Positions 1 through 9,639 of a DNA stretch of 64,000 nucleotides are shown in pieces; within the stretch, counting starts at the first letter, position 1; each line of letters opens with the position of its first letter. Both the position numbers and the translations under genes were made by a program. A model generated the notes under the pieces. That model did no database searches. It had not been told where the DNA came from and saw only the letters and a program-made list of their open reading frames with translations. This DNA comes from Roseococcus pinisoli (lineage in GTDB: Bacteria; Pseudomonadota; Alphaproteobacteria; Acetobacterales; Acetobacteraceae): contig NZ_JAHCDA010000001.1 in the NCBI RefSeq assembly GCF_018413645.1, forward strand, positions 434,001-498,000, given 5' to 3'.

Positions 1-2
1 CG

Positions 3-638
3 CCGAGCTGCGGCCAGGGCCTCTCCAGCCTCGCGCGCCTGCCGGCCGCCTCCATCGAGCTCCAGGCCGCCCAGCAGGTCATGGGCGCGACGGCCGCCGA
101 GCGCCGCACCGGCGACGCCTTCACTGCCGCATCCGTCCGCAGCGCGCGGCTGCGCGACTACCGCGTGCTGCACTTCGCCACCCATGGCGTCCTGCCCGGC
201 GAGCTGAGCTGCCTCACCGAGCCCGCCATCATCGCCTCACCGGCGCCGAACGGCCCCGACGCGACCCAGGCGCTGCTCACGGCAGGCACCATTCTCGACC
301 TCGACCTGGACGCCGATCTGGTGGTGCTCTCGGCCTGCAATTCGGGCGGTGGCGCGGCGGCGGGCGAGAGCCTCTCGACCCTGGCGCGCGCCTTCTTCTT
401 CAGCGGCGCGCGCTCGCTGCTGGTGACGCATTGGTACGTGAACGACGTGGCGGCGGCGCGCGTGGCCTTCTTTACGCTGCAGAACGTCCGCAACGGGGAC
501 GCCCCGGCCGAGGCGCTGCGCAAAGCGCAGCTCGACCTCATGACCGCGGCGGGGCTCGGCCATCCCGCGCTCTGGGCGCCCTTCGCCATGATCGGCCCGG
601 GCCCGACGCACGTCGCGCGCACGGCCCGCGCGGGGTAG
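3..638 (+). CDS. CHAT-domain protein, C-terminal part (5' end outside window)
   Basis: This is the carboxy-terminal part of a CHAT (caspase-like, HetF-associated with TPRs) protein. The reading frame is open from position 3, so the start lies upstream of the window. The two caspase-clan catalytic motifs are visible: HFATHG around 175-192 (His) and SACNSG around 331-348 (Cys). They are followed by the conserved GESLSTLARAFFFSGARSLL and PFAMIG segments that end the fold. CHAT proteins usually carry N-terminal TPR repeats and are predicted cysteine proteases, some in defence or programmed-proteolysis roles. The N-terminus that would reveal partners is missing. A glycosyltransferase-like gene follows 16 bp downstream on the same strand, so the two may share a transcript. 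The domain call is firm; the biological role is not. Confidence 0.85.
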   Translation, partial: PSCGQGLSSLARLPAASIELQAAQQVMGATAAERRTGDAFTAASVRSARLRDYRVLHFATHGVLPGELSCLTEPAIIASPAPNGPDATQALLTAGTILDLDLDADLVVLSACNSGGGAAAGESLSTLARAFFFSGARSLLVTHWYVNDVAAARVAFFTLQNVRNGDAPAEALRKAQLDLMTAAGLGHPALWAPFAMIGPGPTHVARTARAG

Positions 639-654
639 AGCGAGGCGGCGGCGC

Positions 655-1434
655 GTGGCAGGCTGCGGCATGCCGCTGCAGCTCGAACACCGCCCCGCCC
701 CGCCCTGGATCGCCCCCTCGGCGCCGGTCTTCCGCTCCGATATCGAGAGCACCGGCCTCATGGTCGGCGTGCCCTGCTACGGTGGCATGGTGACGGCGGC
801 GGCGCTTCGCGGCCTGCTGGACACGCAGCAGGCCTGCCAGAGGCTGGGCCTGCCCATGGCGGTGGCGACGCTGACCAACGAAAGCCTGATCCCGCGCGGC
901 CGGAACGCCCTGGCGTCGATCTTCCTGCGCTCCTCCGCCTCGCACCTGCTCTTCCTCGACAGCGACATCGGCTTCGGGGCGGACGCCGTGCTGCGGCTGC
1001 TGGGGCATGGGCGCCCCCTGATCGGCGGGGTCTATCGCAGCAAGCGCACGGACCGCGCCGAATGGGTCGCGACCTTCCCGAGCGGCGAGGATGCGAGGAT
1101 CCGCCGCGACGCCGAGACGGGGGCCGTCCAGGCCGAGGCCGTCGGCACCGGCTTCCTGCTCCTGCATCGGGAGGTGCTGGAGAAGCTGGCCGCCGCACAC
1201 CCGGAAGGCCGGTACCAGACCGAGGCCGGCCCCGCCCAGGCCTTCTTCGAGGCCGGGATCGACCCTGCCGCCGCCCCCGGCGAAGGGCGCTACCTCAGCG
1301 AGGACTACCTCTTCTGCGCCCGCTGGCGCGCCCTGGGCGGCGAGGTGTGGTGCGACCCTGCCATCCTGCTGGAGCATCACGGGCAGGTTGCGCTGACGGG
1401 CGATCCGATGGGGATCTTCTCGCCCGCGCCGTAA
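655..1434 (+). CDS. GT-A-fold glycosyltransferase-like protein
   Basis: The gene encodes a protein of about 259 residues resembling small GT-A family glycosyltransferases. A Rossmann-like N-terminus (LMVGVPCYGG) leads to the metal/nucleotide-sugar DxD motif in HLLFLDSDIGFG (Asp-Ser-Asp at about residues 102-104). A later YLSEDYLFCARWRALGG segment resembles the acceptor-side ED motif of these enzymes. No signal peptide or membrane helix is seen, so it should be cytosolic. Two starts are possible, GTG at 655 and ATG at 670; the GAGGCGG stretch just upstream suits either. It lies directly behind the CHAT gene with a 16 bp gap. Donor and acceptor cannot be read from the sequence, and a glycan or cell-surface substrate is only a guess. 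Confidence 0.72.
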   Translation: MAGCGMPLQLEHRPAPPWIAPSAPVFRSDIESTGLMVGVPCYGGMVTAAALRGLLDTQQACQRLGLPMAVATLTNESLIPRGRNALASIFLRSSASHLLFLDSDIGFGADAVLRLLGHGRPLIGGVYRSKRTDRAEWVATFPSGEDARIRRDAETGAVQAEAVGTGFLLLHREVLEKLAAAHPEGRYQTEAGPAQAFFEAGIDPAAAPGEGRYLSEDYLFCARWRALGGEVWCDPAILLEHHGQVALTGDPMGIFSPAP

Positions 1435-1465
1435 AACGTTTCATATCCGGACCGGAAAGGACTAT

Positions 1466-1480
1466 GTTGCACCGCACAAC
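1466..1480. promoter_or_regulatory. Candidate PhaR-like operator (TGC-N3-GCA) before the PHB-depolymerase-family gene
   Basis: GTTGCACCGCACAAC lies about 66 bp before the esterase start codon. It has outer GTTG/CAAC arms and a central TGC-N3-GCA core. TGC/GCA-type half sites are known for PhaR/AniA-type repressors of polyhydroxyalkanoate genes, which fits the downstream product. The assignment is inference from position and core motif only. Confidence 0.35.
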
Positions 1481-1545
1481 GCCTTCCGTCCTGAAGCGTT
1501 AGGAAAGTGCCGGCGACCATTCCTCCGGTGCGCAAGGAACCTTTC

Positions 1546-2613
1546 ATGCGGACCCTGTCCGATACCATCGCCCGCCTGACGGCCTTCCGTCGTGCGGGGG
1601 AGACGGCCGAGATGCCCTCAGGGGATCTCGCCGAAATCACCGAATTCGGCTCCAACCCCGGCCGGCTCCGCGCCTTCTTCCATGTCCCGGCCATCCTGCC
1701 GCCACGGGCGCCGCTCGTGGTCGTGCTGCACGGGTGCACGCAGAACGCGGCCGGCTACGACGCCTGCTCCGGCTGGTCCCGCCTGGCCGAGGCGCAGGGC
1801 TTCGCGGTGCTCTTCCCCGAGCAGCAGCGGGCGAACAACGCGAACCTCTGCTTCAACTGGTTCCAGCCTGCGGATACGCGCCGCGACGCGGGCGAGGCGC
1901 TCTCCATCCGCCAGATGGTCGAGCGCATGGTCCTCGACCATGGGCTGGACCGGAGCCGTGTCTTCGTCACCGGGCTTTCCGCCGGCGGCGCCATGGCCTC
2001 GGTGATGCTCGCTGCCTATCCGGAGGTCTTCGCCGGCGGGGCGATCATCGCCGGCCTGCCCTATGGCGTGGCCGAAAGCGTGCCCGAGGCCTTCGACCGC
2101 ATGCGCGGCCACGGCCTCCCCGATGCGGGGCGGCTGGAGGCCCTGGTGCGCGGCGCCTCCGACCATGCGGGACCCTGGCCGACCGTCTCGGTCTGGCAGG
2201 GCAGCGCGGACAAGACGGTCAGCCCCTCCAATGCGGATGCGATCGTGGCGCAGTGGCTCGGCCTGCACGGCGTCGGCCCCCGGGCGACCCGGGCCGGGGC
2301 GGAAGGCGGCATCCCGCATGCGGTGTGGTGCGACCGCCAGGGGCGCGCGGTAATCGAGCGCCACGACATCCCGGGCATGGGCCACGGCACGCCGCTGGAT
2401 TCCGCCGAGGCCGACGAGACGGCGGGGCCCTATATGCTGGACGTGGGAATTTCGTCGACCCGGCATATCGCCCAGTTCTGGGGCATCGCACCGGCGGCCG
2501 CCACCGTTCGCGAGGCGCCGAGGCGGGCGGCGGCAGCCGCGGCTCCGGAGCCTGTCAGCGGCGTCCGGCAGACCATCGAGGCCGCGCTGCGCCAGGCCGG
2601 CCTGATGCGCTAG
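1546..2613 (+). CDS. PHB-depolymerase-family alpha/beta-hydrolase esterase
   Basis: The product is about 355 residues and belongs to the extracellular PHB depolymerase (LpqC/esterase_phb) family of alpha/beta hydrolases. HGCTQ at residues 62-66 matches the oxyanion-hole region, GLSAGG places the nucleophile at Ser145, and GMGHG near the C-terminus carries the likely catalytic His. An Asp in WQGSADKTVS is the probable third triad member. The ATG at 1546 is preferred because AAGGA lies 7 bp before it; the frame also allows a GTG at 1507 without suitable spacing. There is no clear signal peptide, so an intracellular polyester or a small ester is as plausible as a secreted role. A near-perfect hairpin terminator follows the stop. 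Confidence 0.85.
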   Translation: MRTLSDTIARLTAFRRAGETAEMPSGDLAEITEFGSNPGRLRAFFHVPAILPPRAPLVVVLHGCTQNAAGYDACSGWSRLAEAQGFAVLFPEQQRANNANLCFNWFQPADTRRDAGEALSIRQMVERMVLDHGLDRSRVFVTGLSAGGAMASVMLAAYPEVFAGGAIIAGLPYGVAESVPEAFDRMRGHGLPDAGRLEALVRGASDHAGPWPTVSVWQGSADKTVSPSNADAIVAQWLGLHGVGPRATRAGAEGGIPHAVWCDRQGRAVIERHDIPGMGHGTPLDSAEADETAGPYMLDVGISSTRHIAQFWGIAPAAATVREAPRRAAAAAAPEPVSGVRQTIEAALRQAGLMR

Positions 2614-2633
2614 GCGTCTCCCAGGCGATCGAT

Positions 2634-2665
2634 CCGGCCGAGGGCAGAATTCAGCCCTCGGCCGG
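2634..2665. terminator. Bidirectional hairpin between the convergent esterase and maeB genes
   Basis: There is a perfect 12-bp inverted repeat, CCGGCCGAGGGC and GCCCTCGGCCGG, around an AGAATTCA loop. It sits in the 68-bp gap between two convergent genes. No strong T-run follows on either side, so it may act as a strong pause or bidirectional terminator. Confidence 0.75.
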
Positions 2666-2681
2666 TCAAAGCTTGATGCTG

Positions 2682-4949
<2,268 letters not shown>

Positions 4950-5002
4950 CAGTAGTGATCCTCCAGGCCATTGAAAATGCGCGTTGAACGCGGGGGAAGC
5001 AA

Positions 5003-5016
5003 CCGGCCTTTGCCGG
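5003..5016. terminator. Small hairpin downstream of the HicB-like gene
   Basis: CCGGC-CTTT-GCCGG forms a 5-bp stem with a 4-nt loop, located between the end of the HicB-like gene and the start of maeB, both on the minus strand. It is short and lacks a T-run, so it is only a possible attenuator or terminator. Confidence 0.3.
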
Positions 5017-5051
5017 AAGGCGGCGGAAACACTGGCAATCCCGGCATGGTT

Positions 5052-5282
5052 TCAAAACATCACCGAAACGACCGGCCGCTCCCGCGGCTCGCTCGGCTCG
5101 GGCAGGATCATGCCGTCGTTCAGCGCGTTCCAGACGGCGGTCTGCAGCGCCTCCGCGCCATTGCGCAGCGCCTCCTTCTCATCGGCGCCCCAGGCCTGGA
5201 CGCCTGGGAAATCCGGGAAGGAAACGGTCACCCCGTCGACCCGGTCGACCAGTTCGGCGGGGTAGCTCACGGTCTCGTTCAT
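5052..5282 (-). CDS. HicB-like antitoxin-family protein (orphan)
   Basis: A 76-residue protein carries the HicB beta-alpha fold: a GVTVSFPDFPGVQAWG strand-turn is followed by a DEKEALRNGAEALQTAVWNAL helix. It ends abruptly at RPVVSVMF, where longer HicB proteins continue into a helix or DNA-binding tail. No HicA-type toxin (small dsRNA-binding-like protein with a catalytic His) is encoded next to it. The ATG at 5282 lies 19 bp after the stop of the flavin monooxygenase, so the two probably share a transcript. HicB domains alone may bind HicA toxins in trans or act as small regulators. A frame extending upstream overlaps the monooxygenase and is not favoured. Confidence 0.7.
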   Translation of the reverse strand: MNETVSYPAELVDRVDGVTVSFPDFPGVQAWGADEKEALRNGAEALQTAVWNALNDGMILPEPSEPRERPVVSVMF

Positions 5283-5301
5283 CGCTGTCTCGCTTTGGGG
5301 C

Positions 5302-6633
5302 TCATGGCGCGTGGCGGTGGCGCGGCGGCACAAGGCCGAGATTCTCGCGCAGGGTGGGGCCAGCATACTCGTCGCGGAACAGGCCGCGGGCCCGCATCTC
5401 CGGCAGGACCATCTCCACGAATTCGTCGAGGCCGAGCGGCAGCACCGGCGGGCAGAGATTGAAGCCGTCGGCCGCGCCCGCCTCCACCCATTCCTCCATG
5501 CTGTCGACGATGTCCTTGGGCGTGCCCACGAAGACGCGCCCGCCGAAGCCGGCCGCCACCTTGGTGTAGAGCTGGCGGATGGTGAGGTTGTCGCGCCGCG
5601 CCAGCGCCAGCGCCTTGGCCGCCATACTGCGGATCCGCGGGTCCGGCGGCTCTGGCACGGGCCCGTCCACTGGATAGGCCGAGAGGTCGCCCATCTGCTG
5701 GTAGAGGTAGGAGAGGCCGAGCTCGGGATCGACGAGGGCGTTCATCGCATCGAACTTGTCCTGCGCCTCCTGCCGCGTGCGGCCGATGAAGAGCGTGAGG
5801 CCCGGCATCACCTTCAGGCTGTCCGGCTCCCGCCCGTATTTCGCGAGGCGGCCCTTGAGGTTCGCGTAATAGGCGCGCGCCGGCTCCAGGTCGAAGAAGG
5901 AGCAGTAGACCACATCCGCGCTGGCCGCCGCGATCTCGAGCCCCTGTTCGGAGGCGCCGGCCTGGACCAGCACCGGGCGGCCCTGCGGCGTGCGCTTGAT
6001 GGTCAGCGGCCCCTCGACCTGGAAGTGCTTCCCCTTGTGATGGAGCGTGTGCATCTTCGACTGGTCGAACATGATGCCGCTCGCCTTGTCGAAGACGGGC
6101 GCATCCTCCTCCCAGCTGTCCCAGAGGCCCTTCACCACCTCCACGAACTCGGCCGCGCGCTCGTAGCGCAGCTCGTAGTCCATGTGCTTCTCGCGGTTGA
6201 AGTTGCGCGCCTCGATCTCGGACCAGGAGGTCACGACGTTCCAGCCTGCGCGCCCGCCGCTCAGATGGTCCAGCGAGGCCCATTTGCGGGCGACGTGATA
6301 GGGCTCGTTGTACGTCGTCGAGGCCGTGGCCACGAGGCCGATATGCGAGGTGACCGAGGACAACGCGGAGAGCAGCGTCAGCGGCTCCAGCTCGAAGGTC
6401 TGGTGCGAGCGCCGCAGCGCGCCGGGCGGCCGGTCCTGCGTGCGCAGGCCCACGCCGTCGGCCAGGAAGACCATGTCGAGCTTCGCCTTCTCGGCGGTCT
6501 GCGCGATGTAGCGGTAATGGCTGAATTTCGACGCGGCGTCGGGATCGGCCGACGGATGCCGCCAGGCGGCCGCGTGATAGCCGAGATAGCGCATCGACAG
6601 GCCGAGGCTGATCTGCTTCGGGCCAGGCATCAT
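5302..6633 (-). CDS. NtaA/SnaA/DszA-family FMN-dependent monooxygenase
   Basis: The protein, about 443 residues, is a flavin-utilising monooxygenase of the luciferase-like superfamily, NtaA/SnaA/DszA branch. These enzymes use FMNH2 from a separate reductase to oxidise aminopolycarboxylates, organosulfur compounds or antibiotics. Recognisable blocks are LDMVFLADGV near the N-terminus, LSGGRAGWNVVTSW, and the VLVQAGASEQG flavin/phosphate region. The frame is open up to 6903, but ATG at 6633 is preferred: GAGGG lies 6 bp upstream and the family-type N-terminus (KQISLGLSMRY) starts just after it. The upstream stretch also overlaps the divergent kinase gene. No flavin reductase is adjacent. The substrate is unknown; a HicB-like gene follows directly. 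Confidence 0.87.
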   Translation of the reverse strand: MMPGPKQISLGLSMRYLGYHAAAWRHPSADPDAASKFSHYRYIAQTAEKAKLDMVFLADGVGLRTQDRPPGALRRSHQTFELEPLTLLSALSSVTSHIGLVATASTTYNEPYHVARKWASLDHLSGGRAGWNVVTSWSEIEARNFNREKHMDYELRYERAAEFVEVVKGLWDSWEEDAPVFDKASGIMFDQSKMHTLHHKGKHFQVEGPLTIKRTPQGRPVLVQAGASEQGLEIAAASADVVYCSFFDLEPARAYYANLKGRLAKYGREPDSLKVMPGLTLFIGRTRQEAQDKFDAMNALVDPELGLSYLYQQMGDLSAYPVDGPVPEPPDPRIRSMAAKALALARRDNLTIRQLYTKVAAGFGGRVFVGTPKDIVDSMEEWVEAGAADGFNLCPPVLPLGLDEFVEMVLPEMRARGLFRDEYAGPTLRENLGLVPPRHRHAP

Positions 6634-6889
6634 CCGGCCCTCGCAAGGGTGGCGGGAGATCGGGAGATGGAGCGGTGTCGTCGGCCGTTCATGCCCCATC
6701 CTGGCCCGGAAACGCCGGGGACGCACGCCGCGGTGCCGCATGGCGAGGATTGATTTTAAGGAAATTGCGCCGGCAAATGCGTCATCCTCCTTTTCCTGCT
6801 CTCGCCCCCGCTGAAAGCCGCCCCTGGATGAATGGTCTGCCGCGCAAGGATGGGTCGGAAGACGGGCGCCCCGGAAGCCGGATGCCCGC

Positions 6890-8587
6890 ATGAGCACCGA
6901 CAAGTCCGCGCCGAGGGTGATCGCCGACCGCTACGAGGTGCGGGACCTGATCGGCCGCGGCGCCTTCGGCGAGGTCTTCGAGGTCTACGACCATCGCCTC
7001 AACCGCCTGGTCGCGCTGAAGACGCTGCCCATCACCCAGGGCGGCGGCTCGGAGGCGGAGGAGGAGCGGCGGCGCTTCCAGATGGAGGCGCGCTCCGTCG
7101 CCCGGCTGTCCCATCCGGGCATCGTCACGGTCCACGACTTCGGCGAGACGCCGGACTTCGCCTGGATCGCGATGGAGCTCATCATCGGCGAGACGCTGAA
7201 GGACGTCCTCGACCAGGGCGACCGGCCGAGCCTGGCGGAGACGGTGCGCGTCGTCTGCGCGCTGCTGGACGCGCTGCACTACGCCCATGGGCGCGGCATC
7301 GTGCACCGGGACGTGAAGCCCGCGAACGTCCTGCTGGCGCTGGGCGCCGAGGACGGGCTGGGCGCGGTCCGCCTCGCGGATTTCGGCATCGCGCGCATCG
7401 GCGAGGCGCAGACCGTCGCGGGCCAGATCATCGGCACGCCGACCGCGATGTCGCCGGAGCAGGTGCGCGGCGAGGAGGTGGACCTGCGCTCCGACCTCTG
7501 GTCGGCCGGCGTGGTGCTCTACCAGATGCTGACGGGCAAGCGGCCCTTCTCCGGCCAGATGCCGGCGATCTTCAACAGCATCCTGACCTCCCGGCCGGCG
7601 CCGCCCTCCGAGCTCGTGCCGGAGCTGCCTCAGGCGCTCGACGAGGTGGTCGCCAAGGCGCTCGCGAAGAATCCGAAGGACCGGTATCCGGACGCCCTGA
7701 CGATGGCCGCCGCGATCCGCGCCGCCGCCACGCCCCCGCCGGTCTGGGACATCTTCCACGATTCGCAGGGCGACACCGTCCGCCTTCCCGCGCCGCCGCC
7801 GGCACCTGCCCCGCCGCCGGCGCCCGCCCGCCGAAGCTTCGGCGTCCCGGCGCTGGTCGCGAGCTTCGGCGCGGGCCTGGTCTGCGGCGTGCTTCTCTGC
7901 CTCGCCTTCTGGCCGCGCGACCTGATCGGAACCGGAGTGCCTGCGGCGGCGCCAGTCACCGAATCGGCGGTCCCTGTCCCGTCACCGCTTGCCGGCAGCG
8001 GGAACGCGCTGCTGTCGCCGGCGGGCGAACCGCCGCCCCTCCCGCCCGAGCCCGCCCTGCCGAGCCAGGCGGATTTCTGCATGGTGCCGGCCAAGGACCC
8101 CCGCGTGGTCCGCCCGTTGGCCGAGCCGGTCGCCGAGGAGCCGCAGGAGGCGGCGCCTGTGCCGCCTCCCGCTCCCCCCGTCGAGGCGCCCTCGTCGCCG
8201 CCGGCGGCCACCGCAGCGCCCCTCCCGGCCCCGGTCGTCCGCAGCGCCGCCGGGCCGCATTGCGGGGCCCAGCGCCTCGCCGTCGAGCCCAGCGACCATG
8301 CCGGATTCGGGCGTATCGCCCTCAACTGGGGCGTGCCGATTCGCTACAGCTTCCGCCTGGTCGAGGGAGGCGCCTCCGTCCGCTTCCCGGGCGCCGACTG
8401 CCTGCCGGACCTCGCCCAGGCCGAGATGCCGCGCAACGTGCGGGGGATCCATGTCGAGGAGGACGGCCAGGGCGTGCGGATCGAGGCCATGCCCGGCGCG
8501 CGAATCCAGTTCTTCCGGCAGAATCGGAACCGCGCCGTCATCGACATCTTCGACACGCCCGAGTCGCACGCCGCCGCCCCGCGCTGA
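6890..8587 (+). CDS. Transmembrane Ser/Thr protein kinase with periplasmic AMIN-like C-terminal domain
   Basis: This 565-residue Hanks-type kinase has all key catalytic features: glycine loop GRGAFG (22-27), Lys44 in VALK, HRD at 139-141, Asn146, DFG at 164-166, and SPE in place of APE at 188-190. A proline-rich juxtamembrane segment leads to one transmembrane helix (about 319-341). A long Pro/Ala-rich stretch then connects to a folded-looking region at about 465-556. Its alternating strand pattern (GRIALNWGVPIRYSF, GVRIEAMPGARIQFF, AVIDIFDTP) resembles AMIN-type peptidoglycan/polymer-binding domains. Cys397, Cys458 and Cys504 would lie in the periplasm. It is divergent from the monooxygenase gene. 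The signal sensed and the substrates are unknown; a cell-envelope sensor is inferred from topology. Confidence 0.88.
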   Translation: MSTDKSAPRVIADRYEVRDLIGRGAFGEVFEVYDHRLNRLVALKTLPITQGGGSEAEEERRRFQMEARSVARLSHPGIVTVHDFGETPDFAWIAMELIIGETLKDVLDQGDRPSLAETVRVVCALLDALHYAHGRGIVHRDVKPANVLLALGAEDGLGAVRLADFGIARIGEAQTVAGQIIGTPTAMSPEQVRGEEVDLRSDLWSAGVVLYQMLTGKRPFSGQMPAIFNSILTSRPAPPSELVPELPQALDEVVAKALAKNPKDRYPDALTMAAAIRAAATPPPVWDIFHDSQGDTVRLPAPPPAPAPPPAPARRSFGVPALVASFGAGLVCGVLLCLAFWPRDLIGTGVPAAAPVTESAVPVPSPLAGSGNALLSPAGEPPPLPPEPALPSQADFCMVPAKDPRVVRPLAEPVAEEPQEAAPVPPPAPPVEAPSSPPAATAAPLPAPVVRSAAGPHCGAQRLAVEPSDHAGFGRIALNWGVPIRYSFRLVEGGASVRFPGADCLPDLAQAEMPRNVRGIHVEEDGQGVRIEAMPGARIQFFRQNRNRAVIDIFDTPESHAAAPR

Positions 8588-8754
8588 CGGCTTGCCGCCC
8601 CGCGCCGCACGACCCATTTTCGCCGGAGCAAGGGCCCCTCCCCCGCTGGACAAGGAGGGCCGTCGCCTTCAAGGCGGCGTCGGGCGCGAAGGCGCCAGCC
8701 CACGAGGCGGGGCCGAGGCTCCGGGACAAGGACTAAGGATTTGAAGATTGGGAA

Positions 8755-8840
8755 TGGTGCGGTCGAGAAGATTCGAACTTCCAAGGGGTTTCCCCCACCA
8801 GCACCTCAAGCTGGCGTGTCTACCATTCCACCACGACCGC
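8755..8840 (-). tRNA. tRNA-Leu (anticodon GAG)
   Basis: An 86-nt leucine tRNA with a long variable arm reads on the minus strand from 8840 to 8755. The acceptor stem GCGGTCG pairs with CGACCGC and is followed by the encoded ACCA end. The anticodon arm CCAGC/GCTGG encloses TTGAGGT, giving anticodon GAG for CUC/CUU codons. The T arm contains GTTCGAAT. CCA is genomically encoded. Confidence 0.95.
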
Positions 8841-8850
8841 AGACGGGGGC

Positions 8851-8879
8851 CGTGTAGCGCATGATTTCGAAAGCCACAA
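8851..8879 (-). promoter_or_regulatory. Candidate sigma-70-type promoter of tRNA-Leu, inside the lipB start
   Basis: On the minus strand TTGTGG (-35) is separated by exactly 17 bp from TACACG (-10). The -10 ends 10 bp before the mature tRNA 5' end. It overlaps the first 19 bp of the lipB coding region on the other strand. This is a consensus-like match judged by eye. Confidence 0.5.
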
Positions 8880-9568
8880 CTCACCCCGACGCGGAAATCC
8901 GCTGGAAGATGTCGGAAGGCCTCACGCCCTACCCGGAGGCCCTCGCCGCCATGGAGGCGAGGGTCGCCGGAATCCGTGCCGGCACGGCCGCGGAGGCCGT
9001 CTGGCTGGTCGAGCATCCGCCCACCTACACCGCCGGCACCAGCGCCAGGCCCGAGGAGCTGATCGACCACCGCTTCCCGCATTTCGCGGCGGGGCGCGGC
9101 GGGCAATGGACCTATCACGGGCCCGGACAGCGCACGGCCTATGTGATGCTGGACCTCCAGAAGCCGCACGGGCCCGTGCCGGCACGCGACATCCGCGCCT
9201 ATGTCCACGGCCTCGAGGAATGGATGATCCGCGCGCTGGACCGCTTCAACGTGCGGGGCGAGCGGCGCGAGGGCCGGGTCGGCATCTGGGTGACGAAGCC
9301 GGGCGAGGGCTCGCGGGAGTTCAAGATCGGCGCCATCGGCGTGCGGGTGACGCGCTGGGTGAGCTGGCACGGCATCGCGCTGAACGTGGAGCCGGACCTG
9401 TCGCATTTCGGCGGCATCGTGCCCTGCGGCATCGCCGAGCACGGCGTCACCAGCCTGCACGACCTCGGCATCCTCGCGACCATGGAAGAGGCCGACGCGG
9501 CCCTGATGGCCGCCTGGGGCGAGGTCTTCGGGGATCAGGCGGCGGTCGCCCAGCCCACCGAGGCCTGA
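8861..9568 (+). CDS. lipB: Octanoyl-[acyl-carrier-protein]:protein octanoyltransferase LipB
   Basis: LipB moves octanoyl groups from acyl carrier protein to lipoyl domains of 2-oxoacid dehydrogenases and the glycine cleavage H protein. The 235-residue protein has the family landmarks: [13 protein letters not shown], the WTYHGPGQ loop, catalytic Lys in FKIGAIGVR and nucleophile Cys in GIVPCGI. The start at 8861 keeps the family-typical [10 protein letters not shown]-terminus. No Shine-Dalgarno is seen before the ATG, and the start is only 20 bp from the 5' end of the divergent tRNA-Leu. Its own promoter must therefore overlap the tRNA gene, or the message has almost no leader. lipA is not in the window. 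Confidence 0.93.
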   Translation: MISKATTHPDAEIRWKMSEGLTPYPEALAAMEARVAGIRAGTAAEAVWLVEHPPTYTAGTSARPEELIDHRFPHFAAGRGGQWTYHGPGQRTAYVMLDLQKPHGPVPARDIRAYVHGLEEWMIRALDRFNVRGERREGRVGIWVTKPGEGSREFKIGAIGVRVTRWVSWHGIALNVEPDLSHFGGIVPCGIAEHGVTSLHDLGILATMEEADAALMAAWGEVFGDQAAVAQPTEA

Positions 9569-9586
9569 CGGCTCCCTCAAACGCGA

Positions 9587-9614
9587 AGCGGCGGCCGTTC
9601 GCACGGCCGCCGCT
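9587..9614. terminator. Bidirectional terminator hairpin between lipB and the DEAD-box helicase gene
   Basis: AGCGGCGGCCGT and ACGGCCGCCGCT form a perfect 12-bp stem with a TCGC loop in the 71-bp convergent gap. It is followed by CCTCATTTC on the plus strand and TCGCGTTT on the minus strand, so it may serve both genes. Confidence 0.8.
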
Positions 9615-9639
9615 CCTCATTTCGGACTGATCAGAGGGA

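Noticed and set aside
1546-2613. Signal peptide on the esterase
   Set aside because: The N-terminus lacks a hydrophobic core, so I did not assign secretion.
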